Part shown: in pieces, positions 24,780 to 35,960 of the stretch
Layout: each line of letters opens with the position of its first letter
Numbering within the stretch: position 1 is the stretch's first letter
From: Berberis thunbergii
Lineage: Eukaryota > Streptophyta > Magnoliopsida > Ranunculales > Berberidaceae
Direction: 5' to 3'
NCBI GenBank assembly: GCA_003290165.1
Contig: QNQO01000830.1
Location: forward strand, 186,001-250,000
Length of the DNA stretch: 64,000 nt
Translations under genes and position numbers: made by a program
The notes under the pieces: generated by a model
Database searches by the model: none
Told to the model about the DNA's origin: nothing
The model's input: only the letters and a program-made list of their open reading frames with translations

Positions 24780-25074
24780 GGTTGCATGAAATCCTATGCC
24801 ATGGAAATCAATGAGGGACCCCTACATTTTAGGCTAATTTGAGGTATAACTCCACATGCACTATTTAATTTTGTTGTCAATGGTGAGAATGGAAGTCTCA
24901 TAAACATGAGAATCACATGCCTTGGGGGACCAAGGAGTAGGATTTTCATGTTCATCCCACCATTGCTAACAAAACCAAATGGTGGATGTGGAGTGAAATA
25001 TCAATTTAACCTAAAATGTAGATGTCCCTTCATGGATTCTCATGGCATAAGATTCCATGCAACCAAACACACCC
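24780..25074. mobile_element. MITE, second copy of the 8532 family
   Basis: It starts GGGTGTGTTTGGTTGCATGA and ends in the complement. It is flanked by TAC on both sides (24777-24779 and 25075-25077). It shares the internal phrases TACATTTTAGGCTAA, GGAATGGAAGTCTCAT and GGCATAAGATTCCATGC with the 8532 copy, but is 295 bp long. Non-coding. Confidence 0.85.
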
Positions 25075-25911
25075 TACAAGTCAAAGCATTCTCAGTCTCT
25101 TTCTCCCCCCTAGGTTGGATATTTTTATTATTTTTTAATCCCTTAACTCCTCCCACCTCAAATGCTGCCGACAAGATTTGAAATCTAGACTTGTGATACC
25201 ATCCACCACAAGCGTGCAGCTGAGCTAGTACCCCATTGGCTAGTTTGATCATCCACAAGCGTATATGTATAAACTATTTTATAAATTCTTGGCTTATGCC
25301 TCATGTCTCAGTCCACTGGCATGCCTTGCATCATACCTCCATGTTTAAAAACCTTGGGTAAAACAAATATAACTTATATTCTAGTTGGAAATATGAGACA
25401 CATTCAGCTGTATACTCGTGTCATTTATGTTCCATTTTCAGGTCTCATTTCCAATTCTAAAACAACAATTAGATTCGTTAAACCAACATTGTCCGAGTTT
25501 AGAATTTGCTAAGGTCGGTTATCATTACTCAAAATAATTACGGAATACCAATTTCTCAACCACAAATATTTCAAACATCAAATCAGTTGTCTCTATGGTG
25601 CCATTAATTAGCGACATTTCCATCATCATATAGTTACTTCTTTCACTGCAAAAGTAAGAGAGGATTCTCCTCGAGTCACCACCTTTGTATAAGCTCTGTA
25701 GTTTTAGTGTGCTACATTTTGGTGGTGGAGCATTAAACGTCTTGGAATCGACAGCCAAGTCATATGGCGTCACCTCTTGATGATTCTTGATATCTTTTAG
25801 TGGGAACTATCTCTTTTCACTAATCACTTTATTTCTTCTGTTTGATTTTATGAACCGCTCAATCTAGTTAAGGGTTTTAATGTGTTTGTTCTATCTGTTT
25901 TGTTTCTTCAG
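25075..25911. other. Distal intron sequence before exon 2
   Basis: No gene-like frame. The 3' end has a T-rich tract leading into TTTCTTCAG at 25911, a good plant acceptor for exon 2. Confidence 0.45.
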
Positions 25912-26067
25912 GAATTTGACTCGTCATTTGGCCCAGCTTGGCATTGTATCGTGGGAACAAGCTTTGGCTCATATGTCACACATTCTCTAGGAGGTTTCTT
26001 ATACTTCTCCATGGACAAGGTTTATATCCTACTTTTCAGGACTGCTGTTGAGCCTTTAGATCAATGA
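25912..26067 (+). CDS. LC8-type dynein light chain, exon 2 (residues 79-129)
   Basis: The exon encodes EFDSSFGPAWHCIVG, then TSFGSYVTHSLGGFLYF and ends TAVEPLDQ with TGA at 26065-26067. GPAWHCIVG..FGSYVTH is the diagnostic LC8 signature covering the beta strand that binds partner peptides. It starts in phase 0 exactly where exon 1 stops, giving 129 residues in total. No disabling change is seen. The surrounding DNA is repeat-rich while this exon is clean, which supports selection on the gene. Confidence 0.92.
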   Translation, partial: EFDSSFGPAWHCIVGTSFGSYVTHSLGGFLYFSMDKVYILLFRTAVEPLDQ

Positions 26068-27075
26068 AACTTCTGCAAATTTGGAATCTAGCTATGAGTA
26101 CTTGTGTGTATGAAAAAAATGTTTTCAATGGTCAATTAGAACTGTAAAACCTGAGACAAAATTGATCAATCAATTTGTTGTTTTTGTGAGCATCTAGCAT
26201 TTGATGTATATATAGTAAGGGATGCTAGTGTGCTTTTGAATAAACAGAAGTCACAGCAAACCCATCGCAACACCTGACATGAATGCTATTATGGACCTAG
26301 TTTAGCCATTTCAAATACACAGGTGAGTCTTAGTGTTGGAAAATCTCAAAGTAGTTGACACAGTAAGTACGAATAAATACATGAATTAGACTGGTACGAA
26401 CCTAACAGTGCTGTGAGAAGGGCACCACAAAGGGAGGAGTCATTGTTCAGAGACGTGTGCTATTCACGTGAGATCTGTTAATTAAAAGAGTAGCCATCTG
26501 TAGGGTTGTTCGCACAGCCACCAGGACCATGACTGTAGTAGAAAGATCCTAATACTTCTGTTGTTTGCATCTCTCTTATGGCTTTTGGCTCTGATAACAT
26601 TTCTTTCATTTTCCAGTCCGCCATGTATTATCCTTTTTGGTTTAGCTTCTCCCTTTGTGCGCTTGTCAACGCCTTGTTCAAAGACCCTTATCCCACCATT
26701 ATTCATTTTAATGGCAGTACTTAGAAACTAGTTGTATTCAGTAGAATCATGCCTAAACTTTCATCACGAAGCAAGAAGCTAAAGCTGAAATTTTGAAAAC
26801 CTGCATTGTTTCAACCACATACCATGGTTCAAATAGAGCTCTCCTTTTAGTCGACCTTCTCCCTTCGGTTAGAGCTGTCTGTTAGTTCCGATCCTCTCTT
26901 TCCAGTGCAACCTATTAAGATAGCCTCTAGGTAGGTAGATGGGTTGCCGAGACTCGGGTTAGGATGACCATGAAATTTAGCTAGGATGACCATGACATTT
27001 AGCCAAAACTCCATATAGTATCAGGTTAGCCGAACTGCCTTGCTGGAAGAGAAGCAGCAGTTTTTGTTACAAAGA
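26068..27075. other. 3' flank of the dynein light chain gene
   Basis: Probable 3' untranslated region and intergenic DNA. No clear polyadenylation signal can be singled out. No other gene is visible. Confidence 0.4.
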
Positions 27076-30000
27076 TCTGGTGTGTCACGCCCCCATTTTC
27101 GAGGAAACGAAAATCAGGACTAGGATCATCCGCTTCCCCAAAACTCGAGACGTGAAAATTTAACAATAAAAACATTAAATAAAATTAACATACATTACAC
27201 AAAAATTCTAACCGGGTAACTCTTTGAAGATGACTGCTCCATAAAAATAAACCGCCAAAAAGGCCGTCCCAAAACTCTATAACCTGAGAAATGCCAAATG
27301 GTTACGTTCCAATAAGAACGTACCCAAGAAGCGTAAACTTACTTTGGTCAGCGAGGTAGCTGGTATGAGTAATCTCCATCCTTATAAAATAAAATAATTT
27401 ACATGATTTAACATGAAAATTTCATAAACAAGAAAATAACACTCAAAGTCTTGTAGTTTCTCAACGAGGCAAAACTTTACATACTAATCAGTTTTATCAT
27501 GCTTAAAATAAATTTATTTTACCAACACTTACAAAGTGATGGTTGAATATGGTAAGTCTGACTTGCAGAAATTGTTAGTAGACTTACCATTCTGCACGAA
27601 ACGGTTAGAAACAAACAATACAAATCATAATCATATTAGACTATTATTAAAATATCAGCAAAACACATTTTCTACCTTTAGGAAGACATATAGTTCTCAT
27701 TCAATGGTCGAATGAGCATTTAGTTTCTTGCTTTAAGACAATCAAGCACATACACAAAAATCTTGCTTCTTTTTCACAATCACATTATCCTCCTTGTGCC
27801 GAACACACCTCACCCAAGTGTGTTTCCCTTGCCTTCAAAACCACTCGGGACGTACATGTTTCAAGTGGAGTGCCACATCGAGGAACATGTCATCTCACCC
27901 GAAGTTCGATCTATGACAAACATTTCATAAATACTACACGTACTACCGAACTCACATGGAACGATGCACTAATATGCCAGTAAGTCTGCATACCCAAAAT
28001 TATATCACACGTATACAAGCAAGTCTGTATACTAAAATAATTTCTTCTTTTTTTTCACATTTTTTTTCGGAGTTGTCGAAAAGAGCATAAAAAAATCAAC
28101 TAAAACTCAAAACTCTTTTATGGTGACACTTTGCCAACCATAAATAAATCAACCACAATATTAACCAATTATTTTGGGAAAACTAGCATTTTTCATAAAT
28201 AAATTTTCCATAACACAACAGGGATCAAACCCAATCAATACGAGGATACTTCTTAGCAAGCCAATTTGCATAACAATCCAAAATACATAATCAGTACTAG
28301 TGCCATAATCTTTAGTAGTCATTGCCTCCATTCGTGTATATGTAAAGAAAAATAATTCGGACAATATACAAAGAGTGTTGACAATCTGGACATGAGTAAT
28401 AACACATTCAACCCAAACTGCACAATCTATATTACAATTCAGAGTAGTGTTTTACTATTCATTGCTGACTGGGACAAAGTTAAATCGAAAGGATTAGAGT
28501 TAAAAGATGGTTAGGATTGAAAGTTGGGAAATGTATTGAATTTTGAGAGTTGAGATTCATTTTCTATGATGACATATTTGTAAATATAAAATATGTAGAA
28601 AGATAAAAATAATTAAAAACTTTTGAAAAAATTTGGTGGAATGTACATGTGGCAGGGAGAGAAAATATTGTATTTTCCTTTTAGTAAAATAAAAATTATC
28701 ATAACTATCTACATCGTTGTCGAATTTTGGTAAACTTAGTATTGTTGAAATGCATTTTTGAAGACCTTTTCAACAAAATCAATAAGCAATACAAGCGTTG
28801 AAATTTTAAAAATATATATCTTATAATTAAAAAACGTATAATGTAATTCACGTCTTTAATATTTTTCAATATTTTGCAAAACAATGAGATTGGTCGATCA
28901 TACAAAAAAAAAAAATTCGCCATCTTAATACACATTTAAACAAAAACTCTAAACTCTATGTTTTGACGAATTAAAAGATAATGAATAACTCATTCTCGGC
29001 GTTTAAAATTTTTCCCCAACTGATTAAAATTTGATTGAGTCTAACCCTAAAATTTATGATATATAGGTTTACACTTCAATATTGATTGAGAGCGAAAATG
29101 GGGATGGTGACGGAGGTGTTTAATATAAAATATTTATCAAAAATATAATTATGTAGAGTGCCAATGGCACGGGGCATACTCTAGTTCATTCTACATGATG
29201 CCACAGGCTAACAAGACAACAATACCAATTCTGAACCAACAACAATCATTATATATTTCTTATACCAAAAGTATTGTATTCCTACATATTTAGTGTTCTT
29301 GAAGAAAACAAACATCAAGTCTTCGACATTCTTCTACAAACATCACCACTCCATGGAAATAAATAAAACAAAACAATTCATTTATAAAACAATTGAAGTC
29401 TTTAACTCCACTGCCCATTCCACATCCAAGGAAGCGTTGAGGAAGATGATTGATGCAACATTTCAAATCACACACTCTGAAGCATTCAACTACAGTTTCA
29501 CTACCTAACCAGAACCTAGTCAAACCATCTCCAAGCCTTCTAACTTTCTAATCAATTTAAATAGTCCCCCAACTCAGTTGTAACTAGCTTAGTTTTATTC
29601 GCCAAACAGTTGGGTAAATAACCCTCCAAACAATACTGAAATGAACAAGTTGTCTTAACAAGACAGCTTGACAAGTCATCACTCAAATGTACATAATTGT
29701 CACATTAGAAGTCCAAATTGACTACCGTTAAGGGCTATAGAAAGTAGACACAAAGAGGTTTCGAACCATATAAAGCATGCCCCCTGATTATGTCTGTAAC
29801 ATTACGGATTTTACAAACGAAGCAAGTCATCTGTTAGCATTCGTCCAGATTTACCTCTTGTCACTAAAACAAGTATATGTTTTCGCACAAAATTCAGATT
29901 GTGATACCGTAAAATCCTTTAGAAACTAGACTCCAATAGGAAAATTTTGATATATAGCATGATATAGTACACCCTAAAAAATCTAATCAAAACCAATATA

Positions 30001-31049
30001 GAAGAACTGCATAGAATCAAGACTGATAGAATACACAAATAAGTTTAAGCTCATAATTGAAAAATGTTTCCGAACTTGTTTACACTTTTTTTTATCAAAC
30101 AAGAAGACATTTTATTCTCACTGACAAGAAAATAAAACTATTAAAATTTCTACAAATACAAAGTTATTCCCCCCAAACATATAGTTGTAAATTGGCTCCA
30201 ACACATCAACAAACCAAAATTTTATAAACATAAGAATTCAGAGAGAGAAGACTCGCTAATTTCTACCTAAACTTTTATATACATGGATTTCTAAAATTCA
30301 ATCAGTGATATTTGTTTCTGCCTCGAGGAAGATCTAACCGTTGGATGAACTCCACACCAATGGTATGTTTTTCATACGTGTGTTATGAATCTACGGATTT
30401 AATTTGAATGTATTCTGACCACAATAAGATCTCGATCGACTGAAAATACTAAGACTGCGCAAAGCTGTATTTATTACGGGATTTAAATAAAAACCTAGTT
30501 GTAGGTTTTCTATTTCAAATCATCTAATTCCTACGAAAATACGATAAAAATTTCATATTTAAGATTTATATTTGTATTAAACCCTAACCTTAATCAAATT
30601 ATTAATCTAAAAAAGTAAAAGAGAACGAAGAAGACTCACCGGTGTTATGCATTATTTTTTCTTCTTCTTTTTCTTTTTCTTGTTTCACCTCTTTCCCTTA
30701 ATTCTTTAGGTAAGTTCCTCCCATTATTTTTTTGTGTGAAAAAAAAAGAATGAGGCTAGGTTTTTTTCCAACTCTTTTATAAAGCTCTAATTAGGGTTTC
30801 CTAATTTAATTTTTTTTGCTAAATGTACACACATTTTCTACTCATTTAACCACTAAAAATAAAACAAGTTTTATGCATTATAATATTATAATACATTACA
30901 AATTTATAAGTAAATATTATTTATATTTGTGTAATTAGGCTGGAATTTTAGGGGCCTTAATGACCCCTTAAAACAAATTGAAGTTCGGAAACTAATTCAC
31001 AAGCATAAAGTCAGTATTATAGGTTTTTAGAAACAATGAGTAATGAAAA
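27076..31049. other. AT-rich intergenic DNA with a possible Helitron 3' end near 29160-29184
   Basis: It begins with TGTCACGCCCCC, a phrase I associate with dispersed plant repeats, followed by about 4 kb of AT-rich DNA with no gene-like frame. At about 29155-29184 a small hairpin (TGCCA-A-TGGCA) is followed by CGGGGCATACTCTAG then T, which resembles a Helitron 3' end (hairpin, then CTRR, inserted before T). I did not find the matching TC 5' end, so this is tentative. Confidence 0.3.
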
Positions 31050-31677
31050 AAAAAGATTCAAAAGGAACTGGTGCGTGATTGGCTAGCAGTTGACAACAAT
31101 GACATAGTCCAGGGAGGGAGAATCTGGGTTCTTTGGGACCCTCAAGCAGTGAACATCAGTGTAGTATCGCCAATGGTGTTATAGTCGAGTGGTTAGGGTT
31201 GTGTGGGTTTATCCCCCACGTCCTAGGTTCGAGACCTGCCGGCGGCATGGTTACTTTCTTATGGTGTTGACCTGTAGGTCGCACCTTGTTGATAGGTTAT
31301 GGGATCCAATAAAAACCCAGCTCGCTTTCCAAAAAAAAAAACATCGACGTAGTCTAAAGATCAGAGCGGACCATCTTTTTGAATGCTAATTGGCCTAATG
31401 GATTCACATGTATTTTAACCTTTGTATATGGTAGCAGCTACAACACTATCAGGAAGAGTTTATGGCTTGAACTTGAAACATTTTCAGTCAATAACAAACT
31501 ACCATGGTCAGTATTGGGAGACTTCAACTCGATACTGAACTCACAGGAAAGAATAGGTGGGGAGGAGATAAGACTAGGTCAGTTTATAGACTTTGCTGAG
31601 TGTGCTTTGAATGCATGCTTTTTTTATTGTCAGTATAAGGGTTGCTTCTTAACATGGAGTAACAAGTAGAGTGGTGA
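31050..31677 (+). pseudogene. LINE endonuclease C-terminal part
   Basis: Before the SINE the frame reads DNNDIVQGGRIWVLWDPQ. After it come VLGDFNSILNSQERIGG and the residues leading to a stop at about 31667. GDFN is a conserved catalytic-region motif of apurinic-like LINE endonucleases, which nick target DNA to prime insertion. The SINE and in-frame stops disable it. Confidence 0.8.
31166..31339 (+). mobile_element. tRNA-derived SINE
   Basis: A pol III box A (TAGTCGAGTGG, 31182-31192) and box B (GGTTCGAGACC, 31226-31236) lie 34 bp apart, as in tRNA genes. The body is too long and lacks a mature tRNA fold, and the element ends in a poly-A run. It is flanked by near-identical 14-bp repeats, AACATCAGTGTAGT (31152-31165) and AACATCGACGTAGT (31340-31353), the target duplication. 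It is inserted within the LINE endonuclease region in the same direction. The head resembles leucine or serine tRNA-like SINE families, but I cannot name it. Confidence 0.88.
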
Positions 31678-33125
31678 GAATAAAGTCATGTCCAAGCTAG
31701 ACAGAGTAGTGATTAACTAGGAATGGTTAATAGACATGCCTAACTCTGAGGTTGATTTCCTCAACCCAGGGGTATCAGACCATTCCCAAGTTATTCTAAC
31801 CATCTATGAACACAACAATCCAGGTCCTATCCCCTTTAGGTTTTACAACTATTGGGTGCATGAGAAGGGCTATATGGAGTTGGTACAAGATGCTTGGGGT
31901 TAGACAGTGAATGGAAATGTAACTTACTGTTTCGTACAAAAACTAAAAAGAGTAAAAGCTCAACTGGCGGATTGGAGAAAACACAATTTTGTTAATGCTA
32001 GCAGTGGTGTCATTGCTACAAGACAATTCATGGATGTAACACAGAGCTCACTTTAGTTGGACCCCCTTAATATCTTGTAGATACTGAAAAAGTGGCAGTT
32101 AAGAAATACACACTTGTAGCCCGAAATGCAGAATCAGAAGTGGTGCAAAAATAAAAAGCAAAACACATGCTATCAGGTGATGAAAATGTCACATATTTCC
32201 ACCAGTATTTGCGTGAAAGGCGGTCAAAAAACAAGATACTATCAATCTACAATTCTCAGAATGAGAAGTTGGAAGACATGAAGGATATGGAGACTGAATG
32301 TATCAAGTACTTTGAAGATATATTTGCTGGTGAACAAGGTGTCTATGACACAACAACCATAGATAGTTTGCAAGCCGAACGAACCATAAATGATGCATAG
32401 GCTTTGGAGTTGCTCCAAGAGGTGAACAAAACTGAAATCACAGAAGCATTGGCTTCTATAGGCTCGGATAAGGCCCCTGGCTCGGATGGCTTCTTCTCAC
32501 TATTTTTCAAAACGACATGGAGGTTCATTGGCAATGATTTTACAAGGGCGGCCAAGAATTTTTTCAAAAACAAGAAGCTGTTTGGGGAGGTAAATGCTTC
32601 GTGTATTACTTTGATTCCTAAGGTTACTAATGCTTCTTAGTTGGGTGATTTCAGACCGATTTCTTGTTGCAATGTTTTGTACAAATGCATCACTAAGATC
32701 ATGACAAATAGGATGAAGAAAGTGATTCACAGATTAGTTAGCTTGGATCAGTCAGCATTCATAAGAGGTAGATACATTCATGACAATGTGATGTTAGCTC
32801 ATGAACTGGTCATAAATTATCACAGAGACAAGGGAGCCCCTAGAGGTGCAGCAAAGATAGATCTTAGAAATGCCTATGATATGGTTAGATGGGAAGCAAT
32901 TGAGCATCTCATGTGGAAAATGAAATTCCCTGACCTGTTCATTGATTGGGTGAAGGTCTGTATCACGACCCCTAGGTTTTCCATCTCTATCAATGGTTCT
33001 CCTAAAGGATTCATCAAGGCCAAAAGAGGCATACGACAAGGGTGTCCAATGTCGCCCTATTTGTTTGTCCTGGTGATGGAGATGCTACACTTAATACCAA
33101 TTTTTTTGCTGCTGGGGTTCCCAGT
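31678..33125 (+). pseudogene. LINE reverse transcriptase, catalytic site deleted
   Basis: Blocks in order are SDHSQVILTI, the linker region, KAPGSDGFFSLFFK, FRPISCCNVLYKCITKI, DQSAFIRGRYIHDNVML and KIDLRNAYDMV with the first catalytic Asp. These are followed by GIRQGCPMSPYLFVLVME. The sequence then jumps directly to the thumb region, so the (F/Y)ADD box and about 130 residues are missing (junction near 33085). Stop codons also occur at about 31668, 32056 and 32638. The enzyme copies LINE RNA at the nicked target; this copy cannot. Confidence 0.9.
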
Positions 33126-34252
33126 GAGGAACTTCATTTGATAACTAGGTGTCTTGAATTCAATCTAGAGGCGCTTCCAGTGAAATATTTGGGACTTCCC
33201 TTGATCTCTTCTCGCTTGGACTATAATCAATGTCTACCATTGGTAGATAGAATCCGTCAACGAGTCCAATCATGGAAGAATAGGACACTCTCACATGTAG
33301 GCATAGTCACCCTCATCAAAGCAGTTCTGAATAGTCTCCATGTTTATTGGACATCTTGTTTTATTCTGCCTACAAGTGTACGAGATGATATAACAACAAT
33401 AATGAGGGATTTCTTGTGGCCAGGCTCTAATAATTACACAAAGACACCTATGGTGAACTGGCAAAGTATCTGCAGTCCTTACAATGAGGGAGGCTTGGGT
33501 GTAAGGTGCATTGAAACGTGAAACAAAGCTGCAATGATGAGGCATGTGTGGAATATTGTTTTGAATAAAGATAATTTGTGGGTACAGTGGACTAAAGCAA
33601 ACATAATCAAAGACAAAAAAATTTGGACCATGGGTACTTCGAGTAAAACATCTTGGTATTGGCGTAATACACAAAAGTGCAGAGCTCATGCTAGTTCGCT
33701 TATAGTACACTCTATTGGAGATGGAAAGGATACTCTGCTGTGAAAAATCCATGGCACCCTCTGGGTATCCTACTCATCAGGTTCCCCCAACACCTAACAT
33801 ACCACTTTTCGCTTCACCGCAGTGCAAAAGTGTGTGCGCTTATCCAAGATAACAAATGGGATATGAGAATGCATGAGAAAATGACTATTGCTGATATTTA
33901 TGAAGAACTTGGATCGGTGGAAATAGACAGTGAATACAAAGATAAAATCATCTGGATGAGGGTCATGATGGGGAGTTCTCTAACAAGAGTTCATATCACT
34001 CAATCAGACAGAGATCGCAAGCAATATCTTGCCCAAGTTAGTGTGGTTTACAGGAAGGATACCCAGACAGAGTTTCATTACTTGGCTAGTAATGCATAAG
34101 GCTCTCAAGACCCAAGATAAACTGCAAAAGTGGGGATTCATTGAACGCTCAATATGCTTACTATGTAGTGATGAGCCAGAGTGTGAAGAACACCTATTCT
34201 TCAAATGTAGGTACTCTGTTTTGTATGGTCACTTATCCTTCTTCAATTAGGA
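33126..34252 (+). pseudogene. LINE RT thumb and zinc-binding RT-associated region
   Basis: The text reads ALPVKYLGLPLISSRLDYNQ, SWKNRTLSHVGIVTLIKAV and MVNWQSICSPYNEGGLG, standard for plant L1 elements. Frames change near 33522 and 33743. The zf-RVT block follows at about 34029-34215 (KLVWFTGRIPRQSFITWL, then CLLCSDEPECEEHLFFKC) with its cysteines and histidine intact. Confidence 0.85.
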
Positions 34253-34478
34253 TACAGACACCAACCTATGGACTGGGCAACAGAGTGGAAATGGTGTGGA
34301 TGAAATTCTCTTGTACTTCACCAAGCAGTGTGTTAAAAAAGCTTGCTTTGAATGAAACTACATAATGTTTCAGTCCAAGTTCAGAGCAGCTATTGAAGTA
34401 GTTCCCAGGATGATTGAAGATGTCAAGTTATGTGCTTCAGTCCTAGATCTTTAGGTAGAAGACAATGCTGACAATAGA

Positions 34479-35036
34479 TTGCTCTTTGACAAATGGAGAA
34501 TTGGAGTTCAGTTCCATATGCGCACTACCACTCTGCATGCATGGCAGCGGCCTGAACAAGGATGGTTCAAAGTTAACTCGGATGGATTTCTAACAGGAAC
34601 TACAGGGGGCTACGGAGCATTGATCAGGGACCATGAAGGCTTGGTGGTGGCAGTTGGGGCATGGAGTCAAAAATTACAAACAGTCCTCCTACATGAACAA
34701 CAGGGGATTGAATTGGGAATCAAGTTAGCGCAGAGACATGGCCTTCACAGAGTGGAGCTAAGTATGGATTCCAGTAATGCTTTTAAGTACCTAACTACTA
34801 CCAGAGCTCCTCTATGGGAAACGATTCATACAACTAGAATGATCAAGGAGGCAATTAAGAAGTTCGAGGGGTGCAGGGTCATGCATGCAGTGCGGGAAAC
34901 AAACCAAGCAGCGGATAAACTAGCCAAGCTCTTACCTAATCATGAGTTTGTTGAGATCATTCCAAGCTCATTTGCGGAAGATATTAAGAAGATTGTATTT
35001 GATGATGCTAAAGGTAGGAAATATGCACGAATGTAA
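34479..35036 (+). pseudogene. LINE RNase H domain (185-codon open frame)
   Basis: This is the longest clean frame of the LINE. After QGWFKVNSDGFLTGTTGGYG, with the first acidic residue of the RNase H fold, come GIELGIKLAQRHGLHRVEL and MDSSNAFKYL, then RETNQAADKLAK, the last catalytic block. It matches the RVT_3-type RNase H found in plant L1 elements. It ends 66 bp before the poly-A tail. Alone it probably has no function. Confidence 0.85.
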
Positions 35037-35119
35037 CTAATCTGATCTTATCTATTTTCAGTGGTCTGGGGAGCCCATAGAAACCCCCATGTTTGCTTTT
35101 CAAAAAAAAAAAAAAAAAA

Positions 35120-35420
35120 CACGGCGCCTCTGCCTATGAATTGATATCAATCTGGTTTAGGCTCTGTCCTTTGGGGTAGGTAATGTTTGGGGACTCTTTG
35201 TCCATAGGTGTTCAATAATTAACTCTTCACATGTTACATATTAAACTTTGAAAGCATTGTATTAGAAAACGCAATGAAGTTTTGGATTGCAAAATATCAT
35301 TTTCATTATCAAAGAAGTTGGAGTTTTGTGTGAGCCTCCTTCTAGTGTTGCTGCTAAGGGGAAGTAGGTTGCCGAGTCCTCTCCCTCAGGATGTGCCAGG
35401 GGAAGGGGGAAAGGGATTGA
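35120..35420 (+). pseudogene. Decayed coiled-coil gene, 5' side of the CACTA insertion
   Basis: The last 90 bp read EPPSSVAAKGK, a stop, then VAESSPSGCARGRGKGI on the plus strand. The frame family continues after the CACTA element at 40772. The upstream part has no recognisable frame. Confidence 0.4.
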
Positions 35421-35960
35421 CACTATAAGAAATTCGGGTTTTGGTGACGAACGTTGTTCCTCACTAAAATATGTTAATTCGTCACCGTTCAACAATGATG
35501 ACAAATTTCAGTCGCCACAACGTCCCTCACATAAGGGGCGTTAAGGAAAGTATTAGGTGACGAATTCCTTATTTGTCACGGAAAATCCACTTACGTGGCG
35601 AGTGGTTCCTCACAAACTTAGTGCGCAGATATACAATTACAACATGGGTGACGGAAATTTCGTCAATGTAGAGTGTTATGCGTGACGAAAATCTAGCGTC
35701 ACGTGTGGTGACTTTCTGTGACGAATCGTTATTAACTTATGTGATTTATATGTGAGGAACAATTTGTCATGATTGTGATTTAAATATCTACTATAAACTT
35801 TATGTGAGGAATCTTTCCTCACTTGTATAATTTATACGTTAGGAACAGTATGTCACGATAGTGATTTCATACATTAAAATTATCTACCTGTGACGAATTT
35901 TTCCTTACACTTTCATTATATTTGTGACAATTCATTCTTTACTCATTTATTGTAGCTGTC
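35421..35960. repeat. Left subterminal repeat array of the RPL3/PP2C CACTA element
   Basis: Within 540 bp the phrases GTGACGAA, GTGAGGAA, TCACGT and their complements recur many times in both orientations. The right end (about 40500-40771) carries the same words. CACTA transposases are known to bind such subterminal motifs. Confidence 0.8.

Larger units (their letters stand above)
8056..25911 (+). other. Giant (17,856 bp) phase-0 intron of the dynein light chain gene
   Basis: The intron runs from the GTAATA donor at 8056 to the acceptor TTTCTTCAG ending at 25911. The two exons join in frame to rebuild a complete LC8 domain, which is strong evidence that they belong together. The intron has been inflated by insertions: MITEs at 8532 and 24780, LTR remnants at about 11.4-11.8 kb and 15.6-17.9 kb, a minisatellite at 13.7-14.8 kb and a full copia element at 18211-23422. 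Whether it is efficiently spliced cannot be told from sequence. Confidence 0.85.
31050..35119 (+). mobile_element. L1-type LINE with RNase H, 5'-truncated and degenerate
   Basis: In order on the plus strand are the end of an endonuclease domain, a reverse transcriptase, a zinc-binding RT-associated segment, an RNase H domain and a poly-A tail (35102-35119). The 5' part including ORF1 is absent. Several stops and at least one large deletion are present. A SINE interrupts it at 31166-31339. It lies in the intergenic region between the dynein gene and the CACTA cluster. Confidence 0.9.

Noticed and set aside
31182..31236. tRNA gene suggested by A and B boxes
   Set aside because: The acceptor stem does not close, a poly-A tail follows and target duplications flank it: a SINE, not a tRNA gene.
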